Positions 42,459 through 51,887 of a stretch of 64,000 bases of DNA are shown here, piece by piece. The first letter of the stretch is position 1. Each line of letters opens with the position of its first letter. Below the pieces are notes generated by a model that was given only the letters and a program-made list of their open reading frames with translations, was not told the DNA's origin and ran no database searches. The DNA lies in assembly GCA_035403085.1 (NCBI GenBank), contig DAONEM010000003.1, forward strand, positions 32,390-96,389, written 5' to 3'. This DNA comes from JAMOAD01 sp023621955 (GTDB lineage Bacteria > Acidobacteriota > Aminicenantia > JAMOAD01). The position numbers and the translations under genes are program-made.

Positions 42459-44048
42459 GTGATTTCCCCCTCTTCCCTCGTCGGCGCTCAAGGCGCCGAA
42501 ACACCAGGCGATCCTCGGGGTGGACTCTTCAAGGGCTCTGCGGGGGGGAGCCGGAAGGACACGAAGGATATCGCCAAGGGGGCCTTGATCAACTTCTTCG
42601 GGGCCTTACTCCAGGGGATGAACCTGATCTTCTACTTCTTCCTGGGGAGAATCTATGGACCCGCGGAGACAGGGCTCTTCCTCCTCTCCCGGGCCAGCCT
42701 CGACATCCTCTCGAAGATGGGAATCCTTGGTTTGGACAGGGCTATGCTCAGCCTGGGGGCGCGTAAGACGGCGGAGCAGGACGAGGAGGGGTTCTACCGG
42801 ATTCTCGGCCAGGCCTTTTTCCTGGGGCTGATGAGCTGCACGGTTTTGACACTCTGCCTCAGAGGGGCTTTTGCTTTGGGGATCTCCCTCAAGCCTGAGA
42901 CGGTCAAACCTATCGGGATCATGGCTTGGGGGATCTTCTTCTGGCTTCTCTCCTCCCTCTTCCTTTTTGCGACCCGAACGCTCCGGGTCATGCACTACGA
43001 GGTGATTTGTAAGAGCATCGTCGAGCCATCGGTCCTCCTGGTCTCTTCACTCCTCTTTTACAGGTTCTTTCCTGGCATCGAAGGCCTCGCCTACGCCTTC
43101 CTCTTCTCCACGGCCGCTGGAGCCGGAGTCGCCCTCTACCTCTTCAGCCGGGTTCTCTCCCTCCGGAAGCTTTTCCACGGGGCCTTCCAGAGAAGCGGAC
43201 GGGGACGGCTCTTCCGTTTCGCCTTCCCCATAGGCCTTTACGATATGCTGAACATGCTTCTTCAGAGGATCGACATGATGATGGTCGGCCGCTTCTTGAG
43301 CGCCTCGGCGGTAGGGATCTACGGCCTTGCCGAGGAGGCCTCCTTCGTTCTGAAGAAGGTCCGCCAGAGCTTCGATCCCATCTTTATCCCGGTGATCTCC
43401 GTAGCCCAGCAGACCGGCGACCGTAGGAGCCTGAGCACCCAGTACCGGAACGTCACACGGTGGATTCTCCTTCTGGACCTTGGACTTCTGGGGATCTTCA
43501 TCCTGATCTCTCGGACGATCATGGGCCTCTTCGGCCCCCTCTTCGTCCCCGGGGCCGCGGTTCTGGGGTGGATCTCCCTCTCCGTCGTGATCAACACCAC
43601 CTTAGGGGTCTCGGAACTCTTCATTCTCATAGAAAGGCCTACAATCAATCTGATGAACACGGTCGGTACGATCGTTCTGAACGTCCTTCTGAACCTCTGG
43701 CTCATCCCCCGGTACGGTCTCGTAGGCGCCGCCCTCTCCATCGTTCTCTCCTACGGGGTGATGAACACGGTCCGGGTCGTTCAGGTGGGCGCCATCTTCC
43801 GTCTCGTCCCTTTCACCCTCTACCACCTGAAGATCTTCCTCTCTTTCCTCGTCGCCCTTGCGGCGGGGGCTCTCTTCCGCTCCTTTGCAGTGAGCCTTCT
43901 TCCAACGGTTCTCAGGGAGATCTCCGCAGCGGCTCTCTTCCTCTTTCTCTACAACCTCTTCATGGGGGTGGCCGGTCTGGCGCCGGAGGAGAAGGCCTTG
44001 GTCCGTAAGATATTCCCGATCTTCTTCAACTCCCCCCGAGAGGAGTGA
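42459..44048 (+). CDS. Wzx-type lipid-linked oligosaccharide flippase
   Basis: 529 residues with about 12-14 membrane helices and the MVF/MATE-like repeat layout of polysaccharide flippases; PIGLYDMLNMLLQRIDMMMVG in the middle is like the Wzx central segment. It would move undecaprenyl-linked glycans or similar lipids to the periplasmic face. The start is uncertain: GTG at 42459 adds ~40 polar residues before the first helix (KGALINFFGALLQG) and lacks a strong ribosome site. It fits functionally with the ligase-like gene at the window start and the WecA-like gene at 54-55 kb. Confidence 0.83.
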   Translation: MISPSSLVGAQGAETPGDPRGGLFKGSAGGSRKDTKDIAKGALINFFGALLQGMNLIFYFFLGRIYGPAETGLFLLSRASLDILSKMGILGLDRAMLSLGARKTAEQDEEGFYRILGQAFFLGLMSCTVLTLCLRGAFALGISLKPETVKPIGIMAWGIFFWLLSSLFLFATRTLRVMHYEVICKSIVEPSVLLVSSLLFYRFFPGIEGLAYAFLFSTAAGAGVALYLFSRVLSLRKLFHGAFQRSGRGRLFRFAFPIGLYDMLNMLLQRIDMMMVGRFLSASAVGIYGLAEEASFVLKKVRQSFDPIFIPVISVAQQTGDRRSLSTQYRNVTRWILLLDLGLLGIFILISRTIMGLFGPLFVPGAAVLGWISLSVVINTTLGVSELFILIERPTINLMNTVGTIVLNVLLNLWLIPRYGLVGAALSIVLSYGVMNTVRVVQVGAIFRLVPFTLYHLKIFLSFLVALAAGALFRSFAVSLLPTVLREISAAALFLFLYNLFMGVAGLAPEEKALVRKIFPIFFNSPREE

Positions 44049-44082
44049 ACATGGGGATTGCAGGGGAACCAGGGGGCGGCTG

Positions 44083-44111
44083 TTGACCAAACGACCTTTT
44101 TGGTCTAAAAT
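44083..44111 (+). promoter_or_regulatory. promoter with internal dyad upstream of the lipid-transport genes
   Basis: TTGACC (44083-44088), 17 bp, TAAAAT (44106-44111). The spacer carries the inverted repeat GACCAAA (44085-44091) / TTTGGTC (44099-44105), the usual place for a repressor operator. Confidence 0.6.
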
Positions 44112-44151
44112 GATGCTTTCCTCTCCCGCAGGGAGATTAAGCGAGGGACCC

Positions 44152-44826
44152 ATGACACGTTCTCCTCTCTTTTCCCGTTGTTTATCGCCTTGGGCGTGGA
44201 CGCTCCTGATACCCCTTCTCTTCCTACCCCTCTTTTCCCAAGAACAGCAGAAGGTGCTGGAAGATTTCTCCTCTTCCAAGGCAGGCTCATCGCCGAACGG
44301 GTGGAGCCCGAGGGATGACCGAGGGGCTCCCTACTATAAAGTTCTCGAGAAAGACGGCAACCGCTACATGCGGGCCAACGTTGTGAGCGATTCCGTCCCC
44401 TTCTACAAGAAGGTAAAGTGGGAGATCCAGAAGTACCCCCGCCTCTCCTGGCGGTGGCGGATCATCAAGTTCCCCCCCTTGGGGAACGAGCAGATCCCCG
44501 AACAGAACGACACCGCCGGAGCGGTCTATGCCACCTGGATCAACATCTGGAAGATGGAAGCCAAATCGGTCAAGTACATTTGGAGCCTCACCTTGCCGAA
44601 GGGGACGGAGTTCAAGAAGAAGACCACCTGGTTCATCGTCGTGCGAAGCGGGAAGAAGGAGGCAGGGATCTGGGTTCCTGAGAGCGTGGACGTCCTGGCC
44701 GACTACAAGAGGCTCTGGGGAGATGACCCTAAGAATCCCAACCTCCTCGTTGTCCTGAGCGACTCGAACGCCACCAAGTCCAGGGTGATCTGTGATTACG
44801 ATGACTTCGTCGTCTCCTCCCGTTAA
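44152..44826 (+). CDS. exported DUF3047-family protein
   Basis: 224 residues from the ATG with GAGGGA upstream. Signal peptide to about residue 29 (WAWTLLIPLLFLPLFS). The mature part is a beta-sandwich with the DUF3047 hallmark NDTAGAVYATW and WRWRIIKFP. The function of this family is not known to me. It leads a group with TolC-, MlaC- and MMPL-type genes; the TolC-like gene starts 26 bp inside it, so the products probably act together in the envelope. Confidence 0.75.
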   Translation: MTRSPLFSRCLSPWAWTLLIPLLFLPLFSQEQQKVLEDFSSSKAGSSPNGWSPRDDRGAPYYKVLEKDGNRYMRANVVSDSVPFYKKVKWEIQKYPRLSWRWRIIKFPPLGNEQIPEQNDTAGAVYATWINIWKMEAKSVKYIWSLTLPKGTEFKKKTTWFIVVRSGKKEAGIWVPESVDVLADYKRLWGDDPKNPNLLVVLSDSNATKSRVICDYDDFVVSSR

Positions 44827-46180
44827 GCTCCTCCTCTTTCTCCTGATGGCTCCCCTCCTGGTGGGGGAGGAGAGGGTCCTGACCCTCTCTCAGACCCTGG
44901 AGAGGGTCTTGCAGGTCCACCCCCTGGTGACGGCCAGCGACCTCTCCGTGAAGAGGGGGGAGGAGACCCTGGAGCGGGCGAAGGGGAGACGCTACCTGGC
45001 GGAGAGTGATGTCAAGCTGGCCCTGGGCCTTGTCCCCTCGGCGAAGGGGGATGTCTTCTCGTCCCACGACAAGAGCGACGATCTGGACGGCTTGGGACCC
45101 TTCACGAAGATGGACTTGACCATCGTACAGCCCCTCTACACCTTCGGGCGCATCAAGTCTCTGATCACCGCCGCCAACGAGGCCTTGAGAATGGAAGAGG
45201 CCAAGGGGAGGCTGACCAGAGAGGAACTCGCCCTGGAGACGGCCCGCCTCTACTGGGGTCTCTCTCTCTTCCAGAAAGGGGAGGAGAGCGCCAAGGATCT
45301 GAGGAAAAACTACGACAAACTTGTCCAAGAGGTTGAAACCCGCCTCCAAAAGGAGGATTCTGAGATCGACGACACGGCGCTGTTGGAGATCAAGAGCGGC
45401 CTCTACGCCGTCGAGAAGGGGTACTGGGAAGCAAAGGAGGGCAGAGAGGCGGCGTCAGGCTTTCTCGCCACCCTTCTGGACCTTCCCGGGGAGAACCCCT
45501 TGCGCGCCCAGGGGGAGACCCTCCCGCTCCCTTCTGAGGGCGAGCTTTCTCTGGAGAGGGTCTTGGCAATAGCCAAGGGAAGATCCGATGAGCTGAAGGC
45601 CGCCGACGCCGGTGTGAGGGCTTTGGAGGCGAAGTGGCGGCTGACTAGGAGTAACCGGATGCCCCTCTTCTACCTTGCCGGGGCCCTGGGGTACGCCCAT
45701 GCGGGAAACCGTACCGACCAGACCAACCCCTTCGTGGTGGACAACTTCAACTACTTTCGGTTGGGAGCCTTCCTGGGGGTCTCCTGGAACTTCAACATCT
45801 TTCAAGGGAACCATGAGGCCACAGAGGCAAAGCTCGAATACCGGTCGGCTCTGGAGAAGCGGAAGGCCTTGGAACAGAAGGTGGAGGGTGAGGCTCGGGA
45901 ACGTTTCCACGAACTTCGCAAAGAGGCGGCCCTTCTGGAATCTGTGCGTACCTCCCTGAAATCCGCAAAAACCTGGCTCCAGGTCAGCTTCGATAACTGG
46001 GACATGGGGATCGGAGAGGTCAACCGTCTCGTGAAGGCCTATGAGAATTACTATAAACTCCAGGGGGAATCCCTGGAGAGAGAGTACAAGTACAACCTTG
46101 CCCTCACACGGTTCTCTTCCTCCGTGGGCGGGGTATCTCTTCTAATGGAGTGGATGAAAAATGGAAAAATCGTTCTCTAA
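44801..46180 (+). CDS. TolC-family outer-membrane efflux protein
   Basis: 459 residues with a signal peptide (LLLFLLMAPLLVGEE) and two copies of the OEP repeat: long coiled-coil helices (for example TREELALETARLYWGLSL) alternating with short beta strands (TIVQPLYTFG). TolC-like trimers form the outer-membrane channel of export systems. ATG chosen over the in-frame GTG 9 nt upstream. No membrane-fusion protein gene is present; the neighbour is MlaC-like. It overlaps the next gene by 20 bp. Confidence 0.87.
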   Translation: MTSSSPPVKLLLFLLMAPLLVGEERVLTLSQTLERVLQVHPLVTASDLSVKRGEETLERAKGRRYLAESDVKLALGLVPSAKGDVFSSHDKSDDLDGLGPFTKMDLTIVQPLYTFGRIKSLITAANEALRMEEAKGRLTREELALETARLYWGLSLFQKGEESAKDLRKNYDKLVQEVETRLQKEDSEIDDTALLEIKSGLYAVEKGYWEAKEGREAASGFLATLLDLPGENPLRAQGETLPLPSEGELSLERVLAIAKGRSDELKAADAGVRALEAKWRLTRSNRMPLFYLAGALGYAHAGNRTDQTNPFVVDNFNYFRLGAFLGVSWNFNIFQGNHEATEAKLEYRSALEKRKALEQKVEGEARERFHELRKEAALLESVRTSLKSAKTWLQVSFDNWDMGIGEVNRLVKAYENYYKLQGESLEREYKYNLALTRFSSSVGGVSLLMEWMKNGKIVL

Positions 46181-46784
46181 ACCTCTTCTGGTCTCGTTTC
46201 TCCTTCTCTCCCTCTCCCTTCTCTCCTGGGCGGCTCCCGTGAAGAAGGGCGCGACTCCCATGGAAGTCGTCAAGACCTCCAACCAGCAGGTGACGGACCT
46301 CCTGAAGGGAAGTTCCCAGAAGATGGACCCGGCTGTCGAGAAAAAAGTTTTCGCCATCATCGACGAAGTGACCGATTTCGATCTTCTCGCAGACCGCGTA
46401 GTGACAACCTTTTGCCCGAAACTGAAGCCTACCCAGTGCAAGGAGTTTAAACAGGTCTTTATCGAGCTGATCCGTACCTCTTCGGTCAAGAAGCTCGGCC
46501 GGTACAGGGCGGACAAGTTCGAATACCTCGGTGAAGAACCCCTTCAGGAGGGAGTGGTCGTGAAGACCCTGGCCTACTACAAGGCCGACAAGGTGGAGCT
46601 GAACTACACCCTGGAGCGGAGAGCTCCCGGCGCCCCTTGGAAAATCGCCAACTACGTCATCGACGGCGTCGATACGGTTCGCAACTACAAGAAGCAGTTC
46701 ACCCGACTTCTCGCTCAGGAGAGTTTTGAGAAGATGATCGAGCGTTTGAAGAGGAAGATTGAAGAGTACAAAGCGGACCGCTGA
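46161..46784 (+). CDS. MlaC/Ttg2D-family periplasmic lipid-binding protein
   Basis: 207 residues with a signal peptide (residues ~1-24). The mature protein matches the MlaC fold: a helical start (KTSNQQVTDLLKG), DFDLLADRVV, a FKQVFIELI helix and a beta sheet ending with WKIANYVIDGV. MlaC carries phospholipids between membranes; a relative (HpnM) goes with an RND transporter in hopanoid export. Here it stands right before an MMPL gene, the same pairing. It lacks the Mla ABC genes nearby. Confidence 0.85.
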   Translation: MEKSFSKPLLVSFLLLSLSLLSWAAPVKKGATPMEVVKTSNQQVTDLLKGSSQKMDPAVEKKVFAIIDEVTDFDLLADRVVTTFCPKLKPTQCKEFKQVFIELIRTSSVKKLGRYRADKFEYLGEEPLQEGVVVKTLAYYKADKVELNYTLERRAPGAPWKIANYVIDGVDTVRNYKKQFTRLLAQESFEKMIERLKRKIEEYKADR

Positions 46785-46822
46785 AGCGCAACCCCTTTTC
46801 ACAAGACTCCTGTGAGGCCCCT

Positions 46823-49222
46823 ATGGATAAATGGCTTGAACCCCTTTTTCGCCGTCTTTGCCGTAGCAGTTACCGACATCCCTTCTTATGGCTCCTTCTC
46901 TTCGCCCTCTTAGGAGTGCCGGCGTTTTTTCAGGTTCAACACCTCTCGATCGACACCAACCTGACGAGGCTTCTTCCCAAGCACAGTCCGGCGGCGGAGT
47001 GGACGAGAAAACTGGAAAAGGTGGTTAGCGACGGAGGGTACTTCACCGTCTTTCTGGAGAGCGACGACCCACTCCGGCTTAACCAGGCCGTGGAAGAGAC
47101 TGTTGCGAGGATCTCCAAGATCCCCGGGGTGAGAACCGTCGAGTACCGCTACCCTCTGGACTTCATCGAGAAGTACCGCTACATGCTCATCCCCTCCTCC
47201 TACCTGACGAAGGTCTCCGACGAAATCACCCGCATGGAGGCTGAAGCCAACCCCTTCGGCGTGGACCTCCTCTCCGAGAGCGGCCCGGACAGCAAGAAGG
47301 GGGGCGAGAGTTACGGTGAGAAAGAGGACCGGCGGGAGATGGAGAAGCTCCTCCACGAATACGGCTCCATGCCTCCTTTCCACCAGAGTCCGGACGGGAA
47401 GATCCGGGGGATGATTGTCCGGCCCTACAAGGGAGTCTCGAGGCTTGGGGAGACGACGAAACTCTTTCAGACCCTTGAGAAGATCGCTTCACAGGTAGGA
47501 CAAAAGTACAACCTCTGGACCGGGGTGGCCGGATCGCTCAGGAACAAGGTGAACGAGTTCAACCTGATTCTTTCGGACCTTAACCTCTCCGGCACCATCT
47601 CCACAACCCTCATCATCCTCTTCCTCTTCATCAGCTTCCGGAGCCTGAAGGTCGTTCCCATTCTTCTGCTCCCCGTCGGCGTGGGTCTCCTCTACTCCTA
47701 TGCCCTGGTCCCAACTCTGGTGGGAAGCCTGAACACGATCACCTCGTTCCTCTTGCTGGTCATCTTCGGTTTGGGGGTGGAGAATCCGATCCATCTGGTT
47801 AAACGTTTCCAGGCGGAGCTGGTCGCCCTCCCCACCGACAAGGCCCTGGAGGAGACCTTCGTCTCCACCGGTTCGTCGGTGGTCATCTCCGGGCTCACCA
47901 CGGCGGTTCCCCTCTTCATTCTGGATGTCTCCAACTTCCGAGGGTTCTCGGAGTTCGGGATTATCGCGGGGGTGGCGATTCTCCTGATGATGGTGACACT
48001 GCTTACCCTGATGCCTTCGGTCATGGTCTTGGGGCACCGTTTCAAGTTGATCAAGGGACAGCCTGAGAGGGTGGGCCGGTCCTTCCTTCCCTCCCCGAAG
48101 GTTTCAGCCTTCGTGGGGCTCCTTGTCCTGATCGCCCTGGTGGGAACGGTCTTCGCCCTCCGTTTCGACTACGATTTCTCCAACCTCAAGGCTACGCTTC
48201 CGGATTCGGAGTCTGTCGGGGAGAGACACCGGAAGGTCTATACGGCCTCTATGTCTCCGGCGGCACTCTATGTCGCCCCAGATCAGAAGAGCCTCGACGA
48301 GATGTTGAAGGTCCTTGAGCAGTCGAAGAGTAGGCCGGGGAGTGAGATAGGACGGATCACCAGCTTGAGGGACTATGCTCCTTCCGCCACGGAAGCGGCT
48401 CTACGGAAGGAGAGGATTCTCGAGCTTCAGGACCAACTCCAGGGAGGATGGGTCAAGAAGGTCAAGGATCCCGAGAAGAGGCGGTGGGCCGAAGACCTTC
48501 AGAACTGGAAGATGGTCGAGCCGGCCACTCTTCAGGATCTGCCGTCTATACTCTCCGAAAAACTCGTCGCTCAGGACGATTCGGGGGAGTACCTCCTGGG
48601 AATCTACCCCAACAAGGAGCGAAAGAACGGGAAGAACGCCATGGCCTTCACCCAGGAACTATACGGGCTGAAGCTTCCCGCCGGGGTGAAGGGGCCGGTA
48701 GGGGAGACACCGCTCTTTGCGGAGATTCTCTGGATCGTCACCTCCGAAGGGCCTTGGCTGATCTTCTTCACTGTTCTGGGGGTGATCGCCCTGATTCTGC
48801 TCCACTCCCGTTCCCTTCAGGTGACCCTCCTGATCGTCTTTCCTCTCCTCTCGGGGGTGATCATGACCCTGGGAGTGATGACACTCTTTGGGCTCAAGCT
48901 CAACTTCTTCAACGTGATCGTCATTCCGACCCTCCTGGGTATGGGGGTGGACTTCGGCGTCCACTACTACCGCCGGTGGCATGAGATGAACAAGGATCTG
49001 AGCGCCGTTCAACATGAACTCTTCGAGCCTCTCACCACGGTCACCATCACCCAGATGCTCGGCTATTCGGGGATGGTCTTCGCCCGGCATCCCGGGTTGG
49101 AGTCGATCGGTATCGCCGCCTGCATCGGACTGTTGGGAAACCTGGTCGGTTACCTGACTCTCCTTCCGGGAATGATCCGGTGGGTGGACAAGAGGTTCCC
49201 CGGAAAACTGAAGAACTTCTGA
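46823..49222 (+). CDS. MMPL/RND-family lipid exporter (HpnN-like)
   Basis: 799 residues in two halves, each with one helix, a large periplasmic loop and about five further helices (first loop from ~40 to 250, second from ~445 to 635). Helix-rich blocks such as GTISTTLIILFLFISF and the SSVVISGLTTAVPLF segment are typical of MMPL/SSD transporters. HpnN-like exporters move lipids such as hopanoids to the outer membrane with MlaC-like partners. GAGG precedes the ATG. A terminator follows 18 bp after the stop. Confidence 0.88.
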   Translation: MDKWLEPLFRRLCRSSYRHPFLWLLLFALLGVPAFFQVQHLSIDTNLTRLLPKHSPAAEWTRKLEKVVSDGGYFTVFLESDDPLRLNQAVEETVARISKIPGVRTVEYRYPLDFIEKYRYMLIPSSYLTKVSDEITRMEAEANPFGVDLLSESGPDSKKGGESYGEKEDRREMEKLLHEYGSMPPFHQSPDGKIRGMIVRPYKGVSRLGETTKLFQTLEKIASQVGQKYNLWTGVAGSLRNKVNEFNLILSDLNLSGTISTTLIILFLFISFRSLKVVPILLLPVGVGLLYSYALVPTLVGSLNTITSFLLLVIFGLGVENPIHLVKRFQAELVALPTDKALEETFVSTGSSVVISGLTTAVPLFILDVSNFRGFSEFGIIAGVAILLMMVTLLTLMPSVMVLGHRFKLIKGQPERVGRSFLPSPKVSAFVGLLVLIALVGTVFALRFDYDFSNLKATLPDSESVGERHRKVYTASMSPAALYVAPDQKSLDEMLKVLEQSKSRPGSEIGRITSLRDYAPSATEAALRKERILELQDQLQGGWVKKVKDPEKRRWAEDLQNWKMVEPATLQDLPSILSEKLVAQDDSGEYLLGIYPNKERKNGKNAMAFTQELYGLKLPAGVKGPVGETPLFAEILWIVTSEGPWLIFFTVLGVIALILLHSRSLQVTLLIVFPLLSGVIMTLGVMTLFGLKLNFFNVIVIPTLLGMGVDFGVHYYRRWHEMNKDLSAVQHELFEPLTTVTITQMLGYSGMVFARHPGLESIGIAACIGLLGNLVGYLTLLPGMIRWVDKRFPGKLKNF

Positions 49223-49240
49223 CAAGCCTTCCCTGAAGAG

Positions 49241-49278
49241 GCCGGGTTGAGGGAGGGCGACCTTCCTTTCGGCTTTTT
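49241..49278 (+). terminator. intrinsic terminator of the lipid-transport operon
   Basis: GCCG (49241-49244) and AGGGAGG (49250-49256), a GCGA tetraloop (49257-49260), then CCTTCCT and CGGC, followed by TTTTT at 49274-49278. The outer and inner stems are separated by an internal loop. Confidence 0.75.
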
Positions 49279-49397
49279 AGCCCGAGCGGGGTTCTTCTTC
49301 TCCCTTTCCGCGGGACTTTCTCCACTTTCAACCGTAACAAGAGGGTGAGGGGCTTCCTGTAGAGGGGGAGTCCCTACTTAAACCAGAAGGAGTCTTC

Positions 49398-51533
49398 ATG
49401 AAAACCAGAAAGCTTTCGGGAATCGCCTTTCCGCTCTGGGCGCTCCTCCTTCTCCTCGTCCCCCTCGGGGCCGTGGAGAACAACCCTCAAGGGGTGACGG
49501 ACAACCCCTTCTTCCAAGAGTACAAAACTCCCTTCGACACCCCTCCCTTCGACCGGATCAAGAACGAACACTTCCTGCCGGCTATGAAGGAGGGAATTCG
49601 CCTGCACGAGTTGGAGATCAAGGCGATTACCGACAACCCCCAGGCTCCGACCTTCGCCAACACCTTGGCCGCCTTAGACGGTTCGGGAAAATTCCTTGAG
49701 AGGGTCAGCTCGGTCTTCGGGGCCTTGCAGGGGGCCAACACGAGCCCGGAACTTCAGAGGATCGCCCAGGAGAGCTCTCCTCTCCTGAGCGCCCACTATT
49801 CGAACGTCCAGCTGGATGAGAAACTCTTCGCCCGGATCAAGAGCGTCTACGACAAACGGCGGAGCCTGAAGCTGACACCGGAGGAGCTCTTCCTGTTGGA
49901 AAACTCCTACCAGGGCTTCGTTCGTAACGGCGCGCTTCTCGACAAAGAGGGGAAGGAGAGAATCCGACGGATCAACGGGGAACTCTCCCTCCTCTCCCTC
50001 CAATTTTCCAACAACCTCCTGGCCGAGACCAACGGGTTCACACTGCTCGTCGACAACAAAGAGAGCCTGGCCGGCCTTCCCGAGAACTTTCTCGAGCAAG
50101 CCTCCTACAGGGCCAAGGGGATGGGAAAGGAGAACCAGTGGGCCTTCAACGTTCAGATTCCGACGCTGATCCCCTTCCTGACCTACGCCCAGAACCGGGA
50201 ACTGAGAGAGAAGATGCACCGGGCCTACTTCATGAGGGGCGATAACGGCGACAGCCGCGACAACAAGGAGATCATCAAGAAGATCGTCGTCCTGCGTCGG
50301 GAGAGGGCGAAGCTCCTCGGGAAACCCACCTTCGCCGATCTCGTCCTGGAAACGAACATGGCCAAGACCCCCGGGAACGTCGAATCCTTTCTGAAGAGGC
50401 TCTGGGAGTACTCCATCGCCCAGGCGAAGGAAGAGGTCAAGGAGATGCAGGCCATCGTAGACCGCGAGAAGGGGGGCTTCGGAATCGCCTCCTGGGACTG
50501 GTGGTACTATGCCGAGAAGGTTCGCAAAGAGAAGTACGCCCTCGAAGAGGAGCAACTGAGGCCCTACTTTCAACTGGACAACGTCAAGGAGGGGATCTTC
50601 ACCCTCTGCGATAAGCTCTACGGGTTGAAGTTCAAGAAGGTCACCGGTGTCCAGGTCTACAACCCGGAGGTCCAGGTTTACGAGGTGACCGAAGGGGATG
50701 GACGCCATGTGGGCCTTCTCTTCATGGATTTCTTCCCCCGGGCGAGCAAGAGGAGCGGCGCCTGGTCCGGAGCCCTCCGGAGACAAGGGTACGAGAAAGG
50801 AGTCCGTGTCGCCCCTCTGGCGACTATCGTCTGTAACTTCACGGCTCCGACCTCCACCTCTCCGGCCCTCCTGACCACCGATGAGACGGAGACCTTCTTC
50901 CACGAGTTCGGCCACGCTCTGGCCACTCTTCTCTCGGACGGTCGTTACGGAAGCCGCTCCGTGCCCCGTGACGGAGTGGAACTGCCCTCCCAGATCATGG
51001 AGCATTGGGCCTTCCGTCCGGAGCTTCTCAAACTTTACGCCCGCCACTACAAGAGCGGGGAGGTCATTCCGGAAGAGCTGATCGAAAAGATTCGCAAGAG
51101 CAGTTTCTTCAACCAAGGCTTCGCCTCCACGGAGTACCTGGCCGCGTCGATTCTCGATATGGCGTGGCACACCACGGAGCTGCCGGAATCTCAGATCGAT
51201 GTTCGCGGTTTCGAACAAGAGACTCTGAGCAAGTACGGCCTCATCCCCGAGATCCTTCCCCGGTACAGGAGCACCTACTTCCAGCACATCTTCGCGGGAG
51301 GCTACTCGGCGGGATACTATGTCTACATCTGGGCGGAGCTGCTCGACAGCGACGCGTTCGAGGCCTTTCAGGAGAAGGGCGTCTTCGATAAAGCGACGGC
51401 GACCTCTTTCAGAAAGAACATCCTGGAGAAGTACGGCACCGCTGACCTCCTGAAACAGTACGTCAAGTTCAGGGGCCACGAGCCCGGCATCGAGCCTCTG
51501 CTTAAGAAGCGGGGTTTTATCAGAGAGAAGTAA
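49398..51533 (+). CDS. exported M3-family metallopeptidase (peptidyl-dipeptidase Dcp-like)
   Basis: 711 residues. The signal peptide (about 1-25) is followed by NPFF-EYKTPFDTPPFDRI, the usual start of bacterial Dcp/M3A enzymes, and the zinc motif HEFGH at 502-506. Substrate-binding residues near GGYSAGYYVYIWAELL are present. It cuts dipeptides from the C-terminus of short peptides, here in the periplasm. AAGGAG ribosome site. It stands alone between two terminator-like hairpins. Confidence 0.92.
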   Translation: MKTRKLSGIAFPLWALLLLLVPLGAVENNPQGVTDNPFFQEYKTPFDTPPFDRIKNEHFLPAMKEGIRLHELEIKAITDNPQAPTFANTLAALDGSGKFLERVSSVFGALQGANTSPELQRIAQESSPLLSAHYSNVQLDEKLFARIKSVYDKRRSLKLTPEELFLLENSYQGFVRNGALLDKEGKERIRRINGELSLLSLQFSNNLLAETNGFTLLVDNKESLAGLPENFLEQASYRAKGMGKENQWAFNVQIPTLIPFLTYAQNRELREKMHRAYFMRGDNGDSRDNKEIIKKIVVLRRERAKLLGKPTFADLVLETNMAKTPGNVESFLKRLWEYSIAQAKEEVKEMQAIVDREKGGFGIASWDWWYYAEKVRKEKYALEEEQLRPYFQLDNVKEGIFTLCDKLYGLKFKKVTGVQVYNPEVQVYEVTEGDGRHVGLLFMDFFPRASKRSGAWSGALRRQGYEKGVRVAPLATIVCNFTAPTSTSPALLTTDETETFFHEFGHALATLLSDGRYGSRSVPRDGVELPSQIMEHWAFRPELLKLYARHYKSGEVIPEELIEKIRKSSFFNQGFASTEYLAASILDMAWHTTELPESQIDVRGFEQETLSKYGLIPEILPRYRSTYFQHIFAGGYSAGYYVYIWAELLDSDAFEAFQEKGVFDKATATSFRKNILEKYGTADLLKQYVKFRGHEPGIEPLLKKRGFIREK

Positions 51534-51548
51534 GATCCCTTCGGGAGA

Positions 51549-51580
51549 GGGGCGGCGGAAGGCAGACCTTCCGCCGCCCC
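51549..51580 (+). terminator. strong hairpin after the M3 peptidase gene
   Basis: Perfect 14-bp stem GGGGCGGCGGAAGG / CCTTCCGCCGCCCC with loop CAGA, beginning 15 bp after the stop. The T-run is poor (GGATCCTCTT), so termination may need a factor. Confidence 0.65.
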
Positions 51581-51814
51581 GGATCCTCTTGGCCCTTTCC
51601 TCAGCGGCCTCCTGCACCTCTTTACGGTGAAGGCTAGAAACGAAAACCTTGGAAGACCGAAGGGGAGAGGTTCAGAGTAGGGAGCGGGAGTCGGGGAAGT
51701 CGAAAGAAACGGGAAAGATCGACGGGGCTTTAAAACGTGAGGAGCGAAAATAACCTTTTTTAAAGGGAAAGAAGAGGGGGATACGGAAACAGGCTTGTAA
51801 GAAAGGGGGAAAAC

Positions 51815-51873
51815 GTAAAACTATATTTTTCACGAAGGGTAGTCATAGTTGAAAAAAAACGCTATAGTTTTAC
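51815..51873 (+). promoter_or_regulatory. inverted repeat in the AT-rich leader of the SUMF1-like gene
   Basis: GTAAAACTATA (51815-51825) is perfectly repeated inverted at 51863-51873, with an inner TTTTTC (51826-51831) / GAAAAA (51851-51856) pairing. The right arm ends 3 nt before the AAGGAGG ribosome site (51877-51883). It could be an operator pair or an mRNA stem. The gap 51581-51814 is AT-richer than the genes and shows nothing else I can name. Confidence 0.45.
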
Positions 51874-51887
51874 ATTAAGGAGGAAAG

